Source of the DNA: UBA1014 sp964344035 | Lineage (GTDB): Bacteria > SAR324 > NAC60-12 | NCBI GenBank assembly: GCA_964344035.1 | Contig: CAYFLK010000077.1 | Location: forward strand, 1-15,651 | Direction: 5' to 3' | Length of the DNA: 15,651 bases | Shown: positions 6,859-15,353 of the stretch, piece by piece | How positions within the stretch are numbered: position 1 is the first letter of the stretch | Layout: the number at the start of each line of letters is the position of its first letter | Translations under genes and position numbers: made by a program | The notes under the pieces: model-generated | Told to the model about the DNA's origin: nothing | The model's input: only the letters and a program-made list of their open reading frames with translations | The model's database searches: none

Positions 6859-6879
6859 TGCTTCCATTTTCCGGAAGCA
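6859..6879 (-). promoter_or_regulatory. stem-loop after rpsO
   Basis: TGCTTCC at 6859-6865 and GGAAGCA at 6873-6879 form a perfect 7-bp stem with a 7-base loop. It lies 32 bases past the rpsO stop. No T-tract follows, so it is a processing or stability hairpin rather than a strong terminator. Confidence 0.45.
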
Positions 6880-6911
6880 TCCGTTTCCCAGGCCACGTCG
6901 GAGGTCGGGGA

Positions 6912-7181
6912 TCACCTTGCGCGAATTCCAAGACGCTGGGTGATGTTTGAAAAACGATCGGTGTCCTTGTTCTTCAGGTATCCGAGGAAGTTTCTTCTCT
7001 GTCCCACCAGTTTCAATAAACCGCGTCGGGAACTGTAATCCTTGGGCTGTACCTGAAGATGTGCAGTGAGGTAATTGATACGTTCAGTCAGCAATGCGAT
7101 CTGCACCTCTGGTGAGCCAGTGTCGTTCTCGCTGCGTCCGTATTCCCTGACGATTTCAGTTTTGCGTTCTTTGGTCAGCAT
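6912..7181 (-). CDS. rpsO: 30S ribosomal protein S15
   Basis: This 89-residue protein has the canonical S15 sequence: the start MLTKERKTEIV, then GSPEVQIALLTERINYLTAH with the conserved helix and loop, then DYSSRRGLLKLVGQRRNFLGYL, ending RLGIRAR. It binds 16S rRNA early in assembly of the small-subunit platform. AGGAG, overlapping the truB stop codon, lies about 11 bases before the ATG. Only 15 bases separate it from truB, so it is in the same transcript. Confidence 0.98.
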   Translation of the reverse strand: MLTKERKTEIVREYGRSENDTGSPEVQIALLTERINYLTAHLQVQPKDYSSRRGLLKLVGQRRNFLGYLKNKDTDRFSNITQRLGIRAR

Positions 7182-7196
7182 CTTTTGTGTATACTC

Positions 7197-8090
7197 CTAA
7201 ACAAACACACGTGACGGTTGAAATTCATAACCCATATCATCCCACAGAAGCCGGCCGACTGCAACCAGATTGTTTTGTTGATCCAACGCCTTCACACGAT
7301 CCTGGTTGTTTTCCTTGCACAAAAAACCTGTGTGGGGCAGCTTCAAGCGTTGTCCCTGACCCAGTTTACGTCCCTGTTCGGGATCGATCACGATAGTTTC
7401 CCACTCACTCAACAGTTCCACCGGATCAACCCACGGCACATCCCGGTCATAACATGCATCAAGAAAATCTATCCTCACTGAATGCTGGAGAAGAAACCAG
7501 GGTCCGCAGTTCAGACGATTAAGAGAATTCAGGTGTGCTCCCACTTTAAGCATTTGACCCAGATCATCGGCAATGGCGCGTATGTAAGTTCCTTTGCTGC
7601 AAAGCACTCTCAGCTGAAGTTTCGGCAGTTCCACCCGTTCCACTTCCAGTTCATGGATCAGCACCTCCCGTGTTTTGATAGGCGTCGGCAGTCCCTGACG
7701 GGCCAGTTCATATGAAGGTTTGCCGTCAACTTTCACCGCGGAATACACCGGCACTCGCTGAACACGGGTTCCCCGAAAAGACTCTGCCGCTTTACGGACT
7801 GTATCCGCGTCAAGATGATGGCAATCTTTTTCTGCCAGTATCCGCCCCTCTGCATCTAATGTATCAGTGCGCACCCCGAGAGTTATTTCCGCCCGATAAC
7901 CCTTGTCCGCGTCATTGAAATACGGAATCAAACGTGTTGCCTTGCCAAAAAAAATCGGCAGCACACCGATTGCCATGGGATCAAGGGTACCCAGATGCCC
8001 GGCTTTTTTTTCCCGGAACCGGCCCTTGAGATGGCGAACGGCATCGAATGACGTCCACCCGGAGGGTTTGTTGATGTTCAGGATGCGCAC
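7197..8090 (-). CDS. truB: tRNA pseudouridine(55) synthase TruB
   Basis: This 297-residue protein converts U55 of tRNAs to pseudouridine. Visible motifs are the N-terminal NINKPSGWTSFDAV, AGHLGTLDPMAIGVLP with catalytic Asp37, KGYRAEITLG with Tyr65, YSAVKVDGKPSYELAR (116-131), and CSKGTYIRAIADDLG (164-178). A C-terminal extension of about 80 residues follows. The start is GTG at 8090, six bases after the rbfA stop with no strong ribosome-binding site, so translation is probably coupled to rbfA. The length is normal for the family. Confidence 0.97.
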   Translation of the reverse strand: MRILNINKPSGWTSFDAVRHLKGRFREKKAGHLGTLDPMAIGVLPIFFGKATRLIPYFNDADKGYRAEITLGVRTDTLDAEGRILAEKDCHHLDADTVRKAAESFRGTRVQRVPVYSAVKVDGKPSYELARQGLPTPIKTREVLIHELEVERVELPKLQLRVLCSKGTYIRAIADDLGQMLKVGAHLNSLNRLNCGPWFLLQHSVRIDFLDACYDRDVPWVDPVELLSEWETIVIDPEQGRKLGQGQRLKLPHTGFLCKENNQDRVKALDQQNNLVAVGRLLWDDMGYEFQPSRVFV

Positions 8091-8096
8091 CCGCAG

Positions 8097-8459
8097 TCAA
8101 CCCGAGTCCGCTTCCTTCACAGGCGGAATATGGTTTTTGATCAAGGTTTCAATTTCCGTACTGTAATCAAAACCGGGGTCGTAAATAAACTGCAGGCGGG
8201 GTGTGTTGCGGGTCCGCAACGCGTGCCCGAGCTGGCGGCTGAAAAACCCTGCCGCCCGGTTCAGTGAGTTGATCAGTTCCTGCTCCTTGTCACTGGGGAA
8301 AATGGAAACATGCACCTTGGCAAAGGACATGTCTGAGCTGGTTTCCACCCTGGAAACGGTCACGTTGCGGAAGCGGGGATCATTGCTCTGACGGAGCAGG
8401 ATTTCAGACAGGTGCCGCTGCACCAGCATGTTGAGGTGGGATTTGCCGCGCTTGTGCAT
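8097..8459 (-). CDS. rbfA: ribosome-binding factor A
   Basis: This 120-residue KH-type maturation factor acts on the 30S subunit and 16S rRNA 5' end. The family pattern is visible: the start 'R...LN..VQR.LSEIL', DPRFRNVTVSRVETSSDMSF with strand AKVHVSIFP, an AAGFFSRQLGHALRTRNTPR stretch, and the ending L.FIYDPGFDYSTEIE. GGAG sits 8 bases before the ATG. It lies 18 bases after infB and 6 before truB. No DHH-family nrnA gene lies between rbfA and truB. Confidence 0.96.
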   Translation of the reverse strand: MHKRGKSHLNMLVQRHLSEILLRQSNDPRFRNVTVSRVETSSDMSFAKVHVSIFPSDKEQELINSLNRAAGFFSRQLGHALRTRNTPRLQFIYDPGFDYSTEIETLIKNHIPPVKEADSG

Positions 8460-8477
8460 CTTTTTGCTCCATTTGTC

Positions 8478-11129
8478 CTACAACCGCGCCGTTTCTTCAA
8501 TTTTTTCATATGCTTCGACGATGTCACCGATCTGAATAGCGGTAAATTCCATCTCCATCCCACATTCATAGTTGTTGGCCACTTCGCGGACATCGTCCTT
8601 GAAACGTTTGAGCGAGAGGATCTTTCCTTCAAAAAGGCTTTCTCCACCACGCTTCACCCGGGCGAGGCAGTTCCGGAGCATTCGTCCGTCCGTTACCAGG
8701 CCGCCGAAGATAATCCCGTTTTTGCTGGAATTGAACACCTGGCGCACCTCGAAATGACCGATGATCTCTTCACGAATTACCGGTTCAAGCATTCCTTCCA
8801 TGGCCGCCTTGATGTCATCCAGCGCGGTATAGATGACATCGTAATACCTGACGTCGACCCCTGTTTCGGCCCGCAACTGTTTTGCCTTGGCATCGATCTG
8901 AACGTTGAAACCGATCATGATCGCATCCGATGCGGAGGCCAGGCTGATGTCTGTTTCGGTGATGTTCCCCACTCCGGAATGGATTACATGAACCGTGATT
9001 CGTTCGTCGTGAAACTGTTCCAGTGAGGATTGCAGCGCTTCCGCGGACCCTTTCACATCGGCTTTGATCAGCAGCCGCAGTTCCAACGGTTCTCCACCCT
9101 GCATTTGCTGAAAGAGGTTGTCGAGGTTGGTTTTTTGCTGCCGGGCGACATTTTGTTCTTTTTGTTTTTGCAGACGTTCTTCGGCAATCTGCCTGGCCGT
9201 TCGTTCATCTTCGAGGACCACAAATTCCACTCCCACCTCGGGGAGTTGACTGCAGCCGGTTATTTCCACCGGAATTGAAGGTTCAGCCTGTTTTTTGCTT
9301 TTCCCATATTCGTTGAACATGGAACGCACCCGCCCGAAAGTTGTTCCGGCGACAAAATGGTTGCCGATCTTCAAGGTGCCGCGCTGCACCAGCACTGTGC
9401 TTATGTTTCCCTGGCCACGACGCACCTGGGATTCAATGATCACTCCGCGGGCATTTCCGTGTTTTGTTGATTTTAGTTCGAGCACTTCCGCCTGCAGCTG
9501 GATCATTTCCAGCAGGGCGTCAATCCCCTCTCCCGTTTTAGCCGAAACGTTGACGAAGATTGTGTTTCCACCCAAGTCTTCCGGAATCAGTTCATGCTCC
9601 AGCAATCCCTGCTGGATTTTCTGCGGGTTGGACTGTGGACGGTCAATTTTATTGATGGCGACAATAATCGGGACTTCCGCCGCCTGGGCATGATGGATGG
9701 CTTCGACTGTTTGCGGCTGCACGTCATCATCAGCCGCAACGATCAGTACCACGATGTCGGTTACGTTCGCACCACGCGCCCGCATCGCGGTAAATGCTTC
9801 GTGCCCCGGAGTGTCCAGGAAAGTGATGTGCTGATCTCCCGCCGGAACATGGTAGGCGCCGATGTGCTGGGTAATGCCGCCTGCTTCCGCATCGGCGACA
9901 TGCGTTGACCTGATCCTGTCCAGGAGCGAGGTCTTGCCGTGATCGACATGGCCCATGATTGTCACAATCGGGGCGCGGGTTTCAAGATCCGCGCTGTCTG
10001 GTTCCTGAACCCTGATAGTATCTTCCAGTTCAAAGGTGGACAGTTCAACCTCTACATCGAATTCAGCGGCAATCAAGGCTGCTGTTTCTCCGGGAATGCT
10101 CTGGTTTATAGTGGCCAGCGTGCCGTCTTCCATCAGTTTCCTGATGATGTCTGTGGCCTTTATGCCGATCAAACCAGCCAGTTCTCCAACTGTGACCTGG
10201 TTGCCGATTTTAATGCTTTTCTTGCGCGGGTTGAAAATGTGTTTTGCTGTCCCGGCAGTGGTCAGTTTTTGCGGGAACTTCCCCTTGCGCTCCCTTCCCC
10301 GCTCCATCTTGCCACGCTTCCTGGAACTGCGTGCTTCTCCAGTGGAATAATAGTCCACCTGCAGATTACGCCCGCGGCCCCCACCGGCTTTCCCGTAGCT
10401 TACCTTTCTTTTGGCAGGTTTGCCGTAGTATTCCGTGTTATCCCAGCCTACCGGAGAGGTTACTTTTCCGTGTTTTTTTACGGATTTCTTTATCGGATCA
10501 GGTTGCTGCTGTGGCTCTTCTTTTTTCTGTTCCTCTGCGGGTTCCGGACTTGGTTTAGCAACTAATCTGGGTTTTTCTGGTTTTTCAGGAGTTTTTGGTT
10601 GTGAAACCTTCACATCCGGCTTCACATCAGGCAACGTGGGAGACTCCGCCGGTTTTTTTGGCGCTTCAACCGGTTTGACTTCCACTTGGGGTGGCGGCGC
10701 CTCAACAGGGGTTTCTTTTATGATTTCAGCAACCTGTTCGGTTTTTTCTGTTTCCTCCGGGGCGGTTTCAACCGTGACTCTTCTTCGCCGGAGTCTCCGG
10801 TGCGGTCTTGTATCCGCATCATCTTCTTCAGCGTGCTGTGTTTTCGCGGAGATAGTGATCACTCGTGGTTCATCTGTCCCTTCAGACGCATGGTCCACAG
10901 CGCGTTTGCTTGAAATCACCCGGTGCGTTCCATCCGACCGTATCCGCCGTGTACCTTTCAATGCCGCACTTTTCCCCTGGATCAGGTTGCGGACCTGGTT
11001 CACCTGTTCCGGGGACAGTTCATTGAAGTTGCCGGTTACCGGGACACCCGCGGCACGGATTTTCTGCAGAAGCTGTTTGGCCGGCATGTTCAGTTCTTTT
11101 GCCAGTTCAAACACTCTGATGGCAGACAT
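8478..11129 (-). CDS. infB: translation initiation factor IF-2
   Basis: This 883-residue GTPase brings initiator tRNA to the 30S subunit. An IF2_N domain occupies 1-50 (IRVFELAKELNMPAKQLLQK). It is followed by a long Pro/Lys/Glu-rich and Arg-rich linker (about 60-295, including RRLRRRR near 111) and a second IF2_N-like block (300-355). The G domain motifs are GHVDHGKT (393-400), GGITQHIGAY with switch Thr420, DTPGHEAF (439-446), NKID (493-496) and SAK (529-531). Domains II, III and the tRNA-binding C2 domain (ending ECGMEMEFTAIQIGDIVEAY) complete it. Length is typical for a full-length form. It is 71 bases downstream of nusA, with no ylxR or ylxQ gene between. Confidence 0.98.
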   Translation of the reverse strand: MSAIRVFELAKELNMPAKQLLQKIRAAGVPVTGNFNELSPEQVNQVRNLIQGKSAALKGTRRIRSDGTHRVISSKRAVDHASEGTDEPRVITISAKTQHAEEDDADTRPHRRLRRRRVTVETAPEETEKTEQVAEIIKETPVEAPPPQVEVKPVEAPKKPAESPTLPDVKPDVKVSQPKTPEKPEKPRLVAKPSPEPAEEQKKEEPQQQPDPIKKSVKKHGKVTSPVGWDNTEYYGKPAKRKVSYGKAGGGRGRNLQVDYYSTGEARSSRKRGKMERGRERKGKFPQKLTTAGTAKHIFNPRKKSIKIGNQVTVGELAGLIGIKATDIIRKLMEDGTLATINQSIPGETAALIAAEFDVEVELSTFELEDTIRVQEPDSADLETRAPIVTIMGHVDHGKTSLLDRIRSTHVADAEAGGITQHIGAYHVPAGDQHITFLDTPGHEAFTAMRARGANVTDIVVLIVAADDDVQPQTVEAIHHAQAAEVPIIVAINKIDRPQSNPQKIQQGLLEHELIPEDLGGNTIFVNVSAKTGEGIDALLEMIQLQAEVLELKSTKHGNARGVIIESQVRRGQGNISTVLVQRGTLKIGNHFVAGTTFGRVRSMFNEYGKSKKQAEPSIPVEITGCSQLPEVGVEFVVLEDERTARQIAEERLQKQKEQNVARQQKTNLDNLFQQMQGGEPLELRLLIKADVKGSAEALQSSLEQFHDERITVHVIHSGVGNITETDISLASASDAIMIGFNVQIDAKAKQLRAETGVDVRYYDVIYTALDDIKAAMEGMLEPVIREEIIGHFEVRQVFNSSKNGIIFGGLVTDGRMLRNCLARVKRGGESLFEGKILSLKRFKDDVREVANNYECGMEMEFTAIQIGDIVEAYEKIEETARL

Positions 11130-11200
11130 GGTTTGTATCTCTTAAACGGTCAAGGGTCAGGAAAAAGGAAAAAGTTGTTCCATAGCTGAAAAGGCCGGGA

Positions 11201-12673
11201 TTAATGAACTACAACATCTTCTTCGGCGACAGTATCAAGGGGGACCTGTTTTTCATCCGGAACTGCTACACCTGTTTCCCCGTTTGGTTGTTTTGATGTA
11301 TTTTGAGCTTCGGCAGGTGTTTCTACAGGGGATTCACCCTGGAGATTGGAACTTGCCCCGTCCGGCACAGCATCTGTAACAGGTTTCGTTTCTCCTGTAT
11401 CTTTGCTTTCTGGAACCGGTATTTCCACAGACTGTGTTTCGCTAGCGGAATTTACGTCACCTTCAATGGTGTCTTGTACATTCTCCTCAGAAACTTCTTC
11501 ATTTTCTCCTGGTTCCGCTGTATCCCCTGCAGCATCATTTTCTCCTGTGGCGGAGGACATATCCTCTGCTTCTTCATGCTCAAGACGCAACCGGTTTTTT
11601 TCTATTTCAATTTCAAGCTGCTCCTCAATACTGAGTTGTTCTTCCTCCTCATCAGCGCTGACATTGATTTTGTAACCGATCAGTTTTGATGCCAAACGTA
11701 CATTTTGTCCCTGGCGGCCAATGGCCAGTGACAACTGGTTTGGGGCAACTATAACGTCAATTTCCTTGTTTTCCTCGTCAATCTCCATGCTTTCAATTTC
11801 CGCGGGAGCAAGCGCGTTGCATGCGTAAGTTTCAATCTCTTCACTCCAGCGAACGATGTCTATTTTCTCACCATGCAGTTCGTTAACGATCGTCTGAACC
11901 CGGGTTCCCCGCATGCCGACACAGGCGCCCACAGGATCAACTTCTTCGTCGGTGGTGTAAACGGAAATCTTGGCGCGCCGCCCGGGTTCACGCGCGGCAT
12001 GGACGATCTTCACTATGCCGTCGAAGATCTCAGGCACTTCCATTTCAAACATCTTGATCAGCAGTCCCGGGTGGGTGCGGGAAATGGTAAGCTGTGAAGC
12101 TTTTTGAGGATTGTTGTTGACGTCCATCAGGTACACCCGGATATGATCCCCAAATCCGAATGGTTCACCCGGGATCTGCTCCCGGCGAAAGAGATAGGCT
12201 TCGGTGCGGTTCATGAAGTTTATGGAAACGCGACCGTTGGTTTCCGCGCGCAGCACTGTCCCGGTGATGATTTCACCGATTTTCTTTTCAAAAGTGTTGA
12301 CCACCATTTCCCGTTCAGCATCACGTATGCTGCTGAAGATGATCTGTCTTGCAGAATGAGCAATGCGGCTGATTTCCTTGGGGTTTATCTCGTATTCAAC
12401 CTCATCGCCGATGAATGCATCAGGATCCAGTTTGCCGACTTCCTGCAGGGAAATGTGGTTGTTCTTATCTTCAACCACGTCCACCACGGTTTTGTAATGA
12501 TACATTTCTATTTTCCCGGTTTTCGGGTGAATCCTTCCTTCAACCGTGTTGTAGCGCAGTTTTTTTTCCACCACTTCTATGATCGATTCCTCGACGATTT
12601 GAGTCAGGACTTCTTTGTCCAGGCCCTTTTCTTTAGAAACGTCGTTGATGATGTCTAGCAGATTGTCTTTCAA
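11201..12673 (-). CDS. nusA: transcription termination/antitermination factor NusA with acidic tail
   Basis: This 490-residue RNA polymerase-binding factor has an N-terminal domain (1-130), S1 (about 133-200, ITGTVLRAETNGRVSINF), KH1 (GACVGMRGTRVQTIVNEL, 249-266) and KH2 (NQLSLAIGRQGQNVRLASKL, 312-331). After residue 340 it has a low-complexity Glu-rich segment (DEEEEQLSIEEQLEIEIEKN) and about 120 residues of disordered Glu/Thr/Pro/Val sequence. I do not see the two folded AR repeats found in the E. coli protein. The start codon is TTG at 12673, preceded by GAGAGG and 8 bases after the rimP stop. That start gives the usual NusA N-terminus. Confidence 0.96.
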   Translation of the reverse strand: MKDNLLDIINDVSKEKGLDKEVLTQIVEESIIEVVEKKLRYNTVEGRIHPKTGKIEMYHYKTVVDVVEDKNNHISLQEVGKLDPDAFIGDEVEYEINPKEISRIAHSARQIIFSSIRDAEREMVVNTFEKKIGEIITGTVLRAETNGRVSINFMNRTEAYLFRREQIPGEPFGFGDHIRVYLMDVNNNPQKASQLTISRTHPGLLIKMFEMEVPEIFDGIVKIVHAAREPGRRAKISVYTTDEEVDPVGACVGMRGTRVQTIVNELHGEKIDIVRWSEEIETYACNALAPAEIESMEIDEENKEIDVIVAPNQLSLAIGRQGQNVRLASKLIGYKINVSADEEEEQLSIEEQLEIEIEKNRLRLEHEEAEDMSSATGENDAAGDTAEPGENEEVSEENVQDTIEGDVNSASETQSVEIPVPESKDTGETKPVTDAVPDGASSNLQGESPVETPAEAQNTSKQPNGETGVAVPDEKQVPLDTVAEEDVVVH

Positions 12674-12681
12674 AATACCTC

Positions 12682-13161
12682 TCAGTGTGTCAAAGCCGCA
12701 AATTCCGGTTCAAGGCTGGCCCGGGAAATGGACTGATAGTCGATGTACCATTCCTCCTGCTCCCGGGATTCCGGTTGGAAGCGGATTCCCTCTTCAGTAC
12801 AGGAGTTCAGCAAACCAATCGTATTGCGTACTCCCTTTATCTTATGTTTCAGTCTTATGCGTATCCGTGCGCTGGCAAACCGTTTGAAGTGATCCGGTTG
12901 TTTCAAAACCCGAAAAATTCCGGGGGAGGAAACTTCCATGGTATATGATCCCTGGACAGGGTCTTCGGCATCCATTACCGCCTGTGCGGCGTTATTTGCG
13001 CTGACACAGTCGTCCAGCCCTATTCCGTTGGGATGATCAATCGTCAACCGTAAAATTCTCCGTCCGCTTACCGTCACAAATTCCAGATCATATAGTTCGT
13101 AACCCCGTGCGGCGATCGGGGCTGCCAGCAATTCACGGAGACTATCCTGGAATTGAGTCAT
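12682..13161 (-). CDS. rimP: ribosome maturation factor RimP
   Basis: This 159-residue 30S assembly factor has an N-terminal domain (residues 1-75, with LRELLAAPIAARGYELYDLE then FVTVSGRRILRLTID), the family block 'GI.LDDCVSANNAAQAVMD', and YTMEVSSPGIFRVLKQPDHF before an SH3-like C-terminus. The frame is open 39 codons further to an ATG at 13278, but that start lies upstream of a near-consensus promoter and adds a non-family extension. ATG 13161 gives the normal length. The ribosome-binding site is weak (CGGAA). It is first in the rimP-to-pnp cluster. Confidence 0.93.
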   Translation of the reverse strand: MTQFQDSLRELLAAPIAARGYELYDLEFVTVSGRRILRLTIDHPNGIGLDDCVSANNAAQAVMDAEDPVQGSYTMEVSSPGIFRVLKQPDHFKRFASARIRIRLKHKIKGVRNTIGLLNSCTEEGIRFQPESREQEEWYIDYQSISRASLEPEFAALTH

Positions 13162-13207
13162 GCGTTCCGGTCTGCGTGCCAAGCATGCGGCAAAAAAATA
13201 ATCTTTC

Positions 13208-13236
13208 TTTATATCAAATGGTTTTGAATTTGTCGA
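13208..13236 (-). promoter_or_regulatory. sigma70-type promoter of the rimP-nusA-infB cluster
   Basis: On the minus strand TCGACA (5 of 6 -35 matches) at 13236-13231 is followed, after exactly 17 bases, by TATAAA (5 of 6 -10 matches) at 13213-13208. A start near 13200 leaves a leader of about 40 bases before the rimP ATG. The surrounding sequence is AT-rich and lies in the only sizeable gap before the cluster. Confidence 0.72.
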
Positions 13237-13307
13237 TGCTTTTTTGCTGATGCGGATGAGGAAGCATCCACGGGACATAGTGTTTCAGCGGATGGTGGGG
13301 ATGAGAT

Positions 13308-15353
13308 TCAGGAGTTAAGGGCCTCGAGCATCAATTCCGCTACGTCCTTGACCTCGATATTTTCAGGGTTGCCGGTGGCGGACATTCCGTCACCGATCAT
13401 CGTCATGCAGAAAGGGCATCCTGTGGCCACTGTATTTGCTCCGGTTTCTGCTACCTGTTTAGCACGTTCTTCATTGATTCTGTTGCCGATGGTTTCCTCC
13501 ATCCACATACGTGCCCCGCCAGCTCCGCAGCAGAAACTTTCGTTGCGGCTGCGCAGCATTTCGACAGGCGCTTTCACACTGCCTCTGTGCAGCAATTCTC
13601 TGGGAGCATCGTATTCGCTGTTGTATCGTCCAAGGTAACAGGGGTCATGAAATGTGAGCAATTTTTTCAATGTTTTCTGTATGGGGAGTCTTTTTTCAGA
13701 GATCAGTTGGTTCAGGTATTGTGAATGGTGATAAACCTTGTAATGTCCACCGAATTGCGGATATTCGTTTTTCAATGTATTTAGACAATGAGGGCACTGA
13801 GTAACGATGGTTTTTATTCGATACCTGTTGAGGGTTTCAACGTTTTCTCCTGCAAGCATCTGGAAGAGCATTTCGTTTCCTGAGCGGCGCGCGAGGTCTC
13901 CGGTGCATTTTTCTTCGCTGCCGAGGATTGCGAAACGGACCCCGGCTTTTTGCAGCAGCATTGCAGTCGCACGCGCGATCTTCTGGTTCCTGCTGTCAAA
14001 TGACCCCGCGCAACCGGTCCACAGCAAGACCTCGATATTGTCTGCGTCAGTTTCAGACATCAGCGGGATCTGAAGATCGGCTGACCAGTCGGCTCGTTGA
14101 TCGAAACCGATGCCCCAGGGATTGAAATTCCGTTCCAATCCTTTAAATGCTGAGGCGATTTCAGGGGGATATGCTTCCTCCATCATCGTCTGTCCCAAAC
14201 GAATTCCCAGTATGCGCGGCACATGCTCAATGGATACAGGACAGGCGTCTTCACAGGCACGGCAGGTGGTGCATGCCCAGAGAGTGTCGGGATCAATCAC
14301 TTCTCCCACCAGTGATTTGCCACTTCCTTTTCCTTTCAAAAACATGGCCTGTTCCTCGTCTCGAAGGTGCCGCAGCAATGACTGGTTGAACCATTTCAGG
14401 GTCAGGGGTTTGCCGGTAACATAGGTTGGGCAGACGTCATGACAACGCCCGCATTCCGTGCACGAATACAGGTCGAGTCCCTGTTTCCAAGTCAGTTGTT
14501 CCAGCCGGTTGACGCCGATGCGTCCTTCTTCCCATGCTTCTTCATTCTCCAGGTCTACTTTCGGCATGGGTGAGTGAGGAGTATCGAGAGAACCGAGAAA
14601 AACATTCGGCAGTGCAGTAATTTCATGAAACTGTTTTGTGTTTACCAGCACGTTGACAAAGGTGAGCATAACCCCGAGGTGTCCCCAGTAACCGAAGTGG
14701 TAGAAAAAAGCGCTTGTTCCTTCCCCAAGGCCCCGGATGGCTACTGCCGTCCATGAGGCAAACGGAGCCCACTCCCGTTCCTGCCCGTAAACAGGGTGTG
14801 TATAATGATGCAGTGAGTGTCCCCACTCATCAATTAGGTTGAAGCGTGCTGCGTCAAAAAGCAGGTCGGTGAGCATGATCCCGCCGATGAACAGCAGCAC
14901 GTAGACCCCTTCCCAGTTGAGGTCAAGCCGCTCCGGACGTGGAAAAAGCCTGCGATAGAGCGCCACTGCCACCATGGCGAGAACGACCACTTCTCCTATG
15001 TTGTAAATTAATATGTAGATGAATCCACTCAGATGCTGCGAACCGAGCAGCGGCAGGTGTTCCTGAAACCCCAATACGAATCCTTCTCCCATCAGGGACA
15101 GTTCCCGGAGCCCGATTAGCAGCGCCCCCCAGAAAATGAGCGCATGCATGATTCCCGGCATCCGCTCCCGTTTCTGTCCGATCAGTTTTTGCTGGCCGAT
15201 TCCGATTTTAAACAGCAGTCCGATTCTGCGTGGGATTTGACCCATGCGCGATTCCGGCGCCATGTTTTTCAGTGCGCCGAGTTTTACCATCATCTGCCAC
15301 GCAAAAACGCTCCAGGCCAGGAACATCATCATGGTCATCAGCCATGGGTTCAT
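13308..15353 (-). CDS. membrane-bound iron-sulfur oxidoreductase, probable EtfAB:(mena)quinone oxidoreductase type
   Basis: This 681-residue protein has three parts. Residues 1-240 carry about five or six hydrophobic helices with many histidines (His70, His107, His179, His182, His183, His219, His225), like the NarI/HdrE-type cytochrome b anchor. Residues 295-375 hold two ferredoxin-like [4Fe-4S] motifs, Cys298/301/304/308 and Cys361/364/367/371. Residues 440-650 hold two CCG domains: Cys448, Cys483, CPHC 520-523, then HDPCYLGRYN (Cys572), Cys608-609, CPFC 646-649. This is the layout of the former DUF224/HdrD-like proteins now often called EMO, which pass electrons from electron-transfer flavoprotein to quinone during fatty-acid or aromatic acyl-CoA oxidation. 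No etfAB genes are inside the window, so the donor is inferred. A lactate- or sulfite-related HdrD role is the alternative. Confidence 0.87.
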   Translation of the reverse strand: MNPWLMTMMMFLAWSVFAWQMMVKLGALKNMAPESRMGQIPRRIGLLFKIGIGQQKLIGQKRERMPGIMHALIFWGALLIGLRELSLMGEGFVLGFQEHLPLLGSQHLSGFIYILIYNIGEVVVLAMVAVALYRRLFPRPERLDLNWEGVYVLLFIGGIMLTDLLFDAARFNLIDEWGHSLHHYTHPVYGQEREWAPFASWTAVAIRGLGEGTSAFFYHFGYWGHLGVMLTFVNVLVNTKQFHEITALPNVFLGSLDTPHSPMPKVDLENEEAWEEGRIGVNRLEQLTWKQGLDLYSCTECGRCHDVCPTYVTGKPLTLKWFNQSLLRHLRDEEQAMFLKGKGSGKSLVGEVIDPDTLWACTTCRACEDACPVSIEHVPRILGIRLGQTMMEEAYPPEIASAFKGLERNFNPWGIGFDQRADWSADLQIPLMSETDADNIEVLLWTGCAGSFDSRNQKIARATAMLLQKAGVRFAILGSEEKCTGDLARRSGNEMLFQMLAGENVETLNRYRIKTIVTQCPHCLNTLKNEYPQFGGHYKVYHHSQYLNQLISEKRLPIQKTLKKLLTFHDPCYLGRYNSEYDAPRELLHRGSVKAPVEMLRSRNESFCCGAGGARMWMEETIGNRINEERAKQVAETGANTVATGCPFCMTMIGDGMSATGNPENIEVKDVAELMLEALNS

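Larger units (their letters stand above)
6584..6911. other. rpsO-pnp intergenic leader, 328 bases, no gene
   Basis: No convincing reading frame is present on either strand. On the minus strand it begins directly after the rpsO stop and contains two stem-loops near its start (6879-6859 and 6854-6820). It then has a perfect 8-bp palindrome TGACGTCA at 6806-6813 and ends in AT-rich sequence with the pnp ribosome-binding site. No consensus promoter or Rho-independent terminator with a T-tract is evident. Confidence 0.6.

Noticed and set aside
6604..6931. Short frames in the rpsO-pnp gap on both strands
   Set aside because: They have no ribosome-binding sites, no family likeness, and overlap RNA stem-loops; the gap is better explained as a leader.
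10435..11145. 236-codon plus-strand open frame rich in Ser, Gly and Thr
   Set aside because: It is the antisense shadow of the low-complexity Pro/Lys/Glu linker of IF-2.
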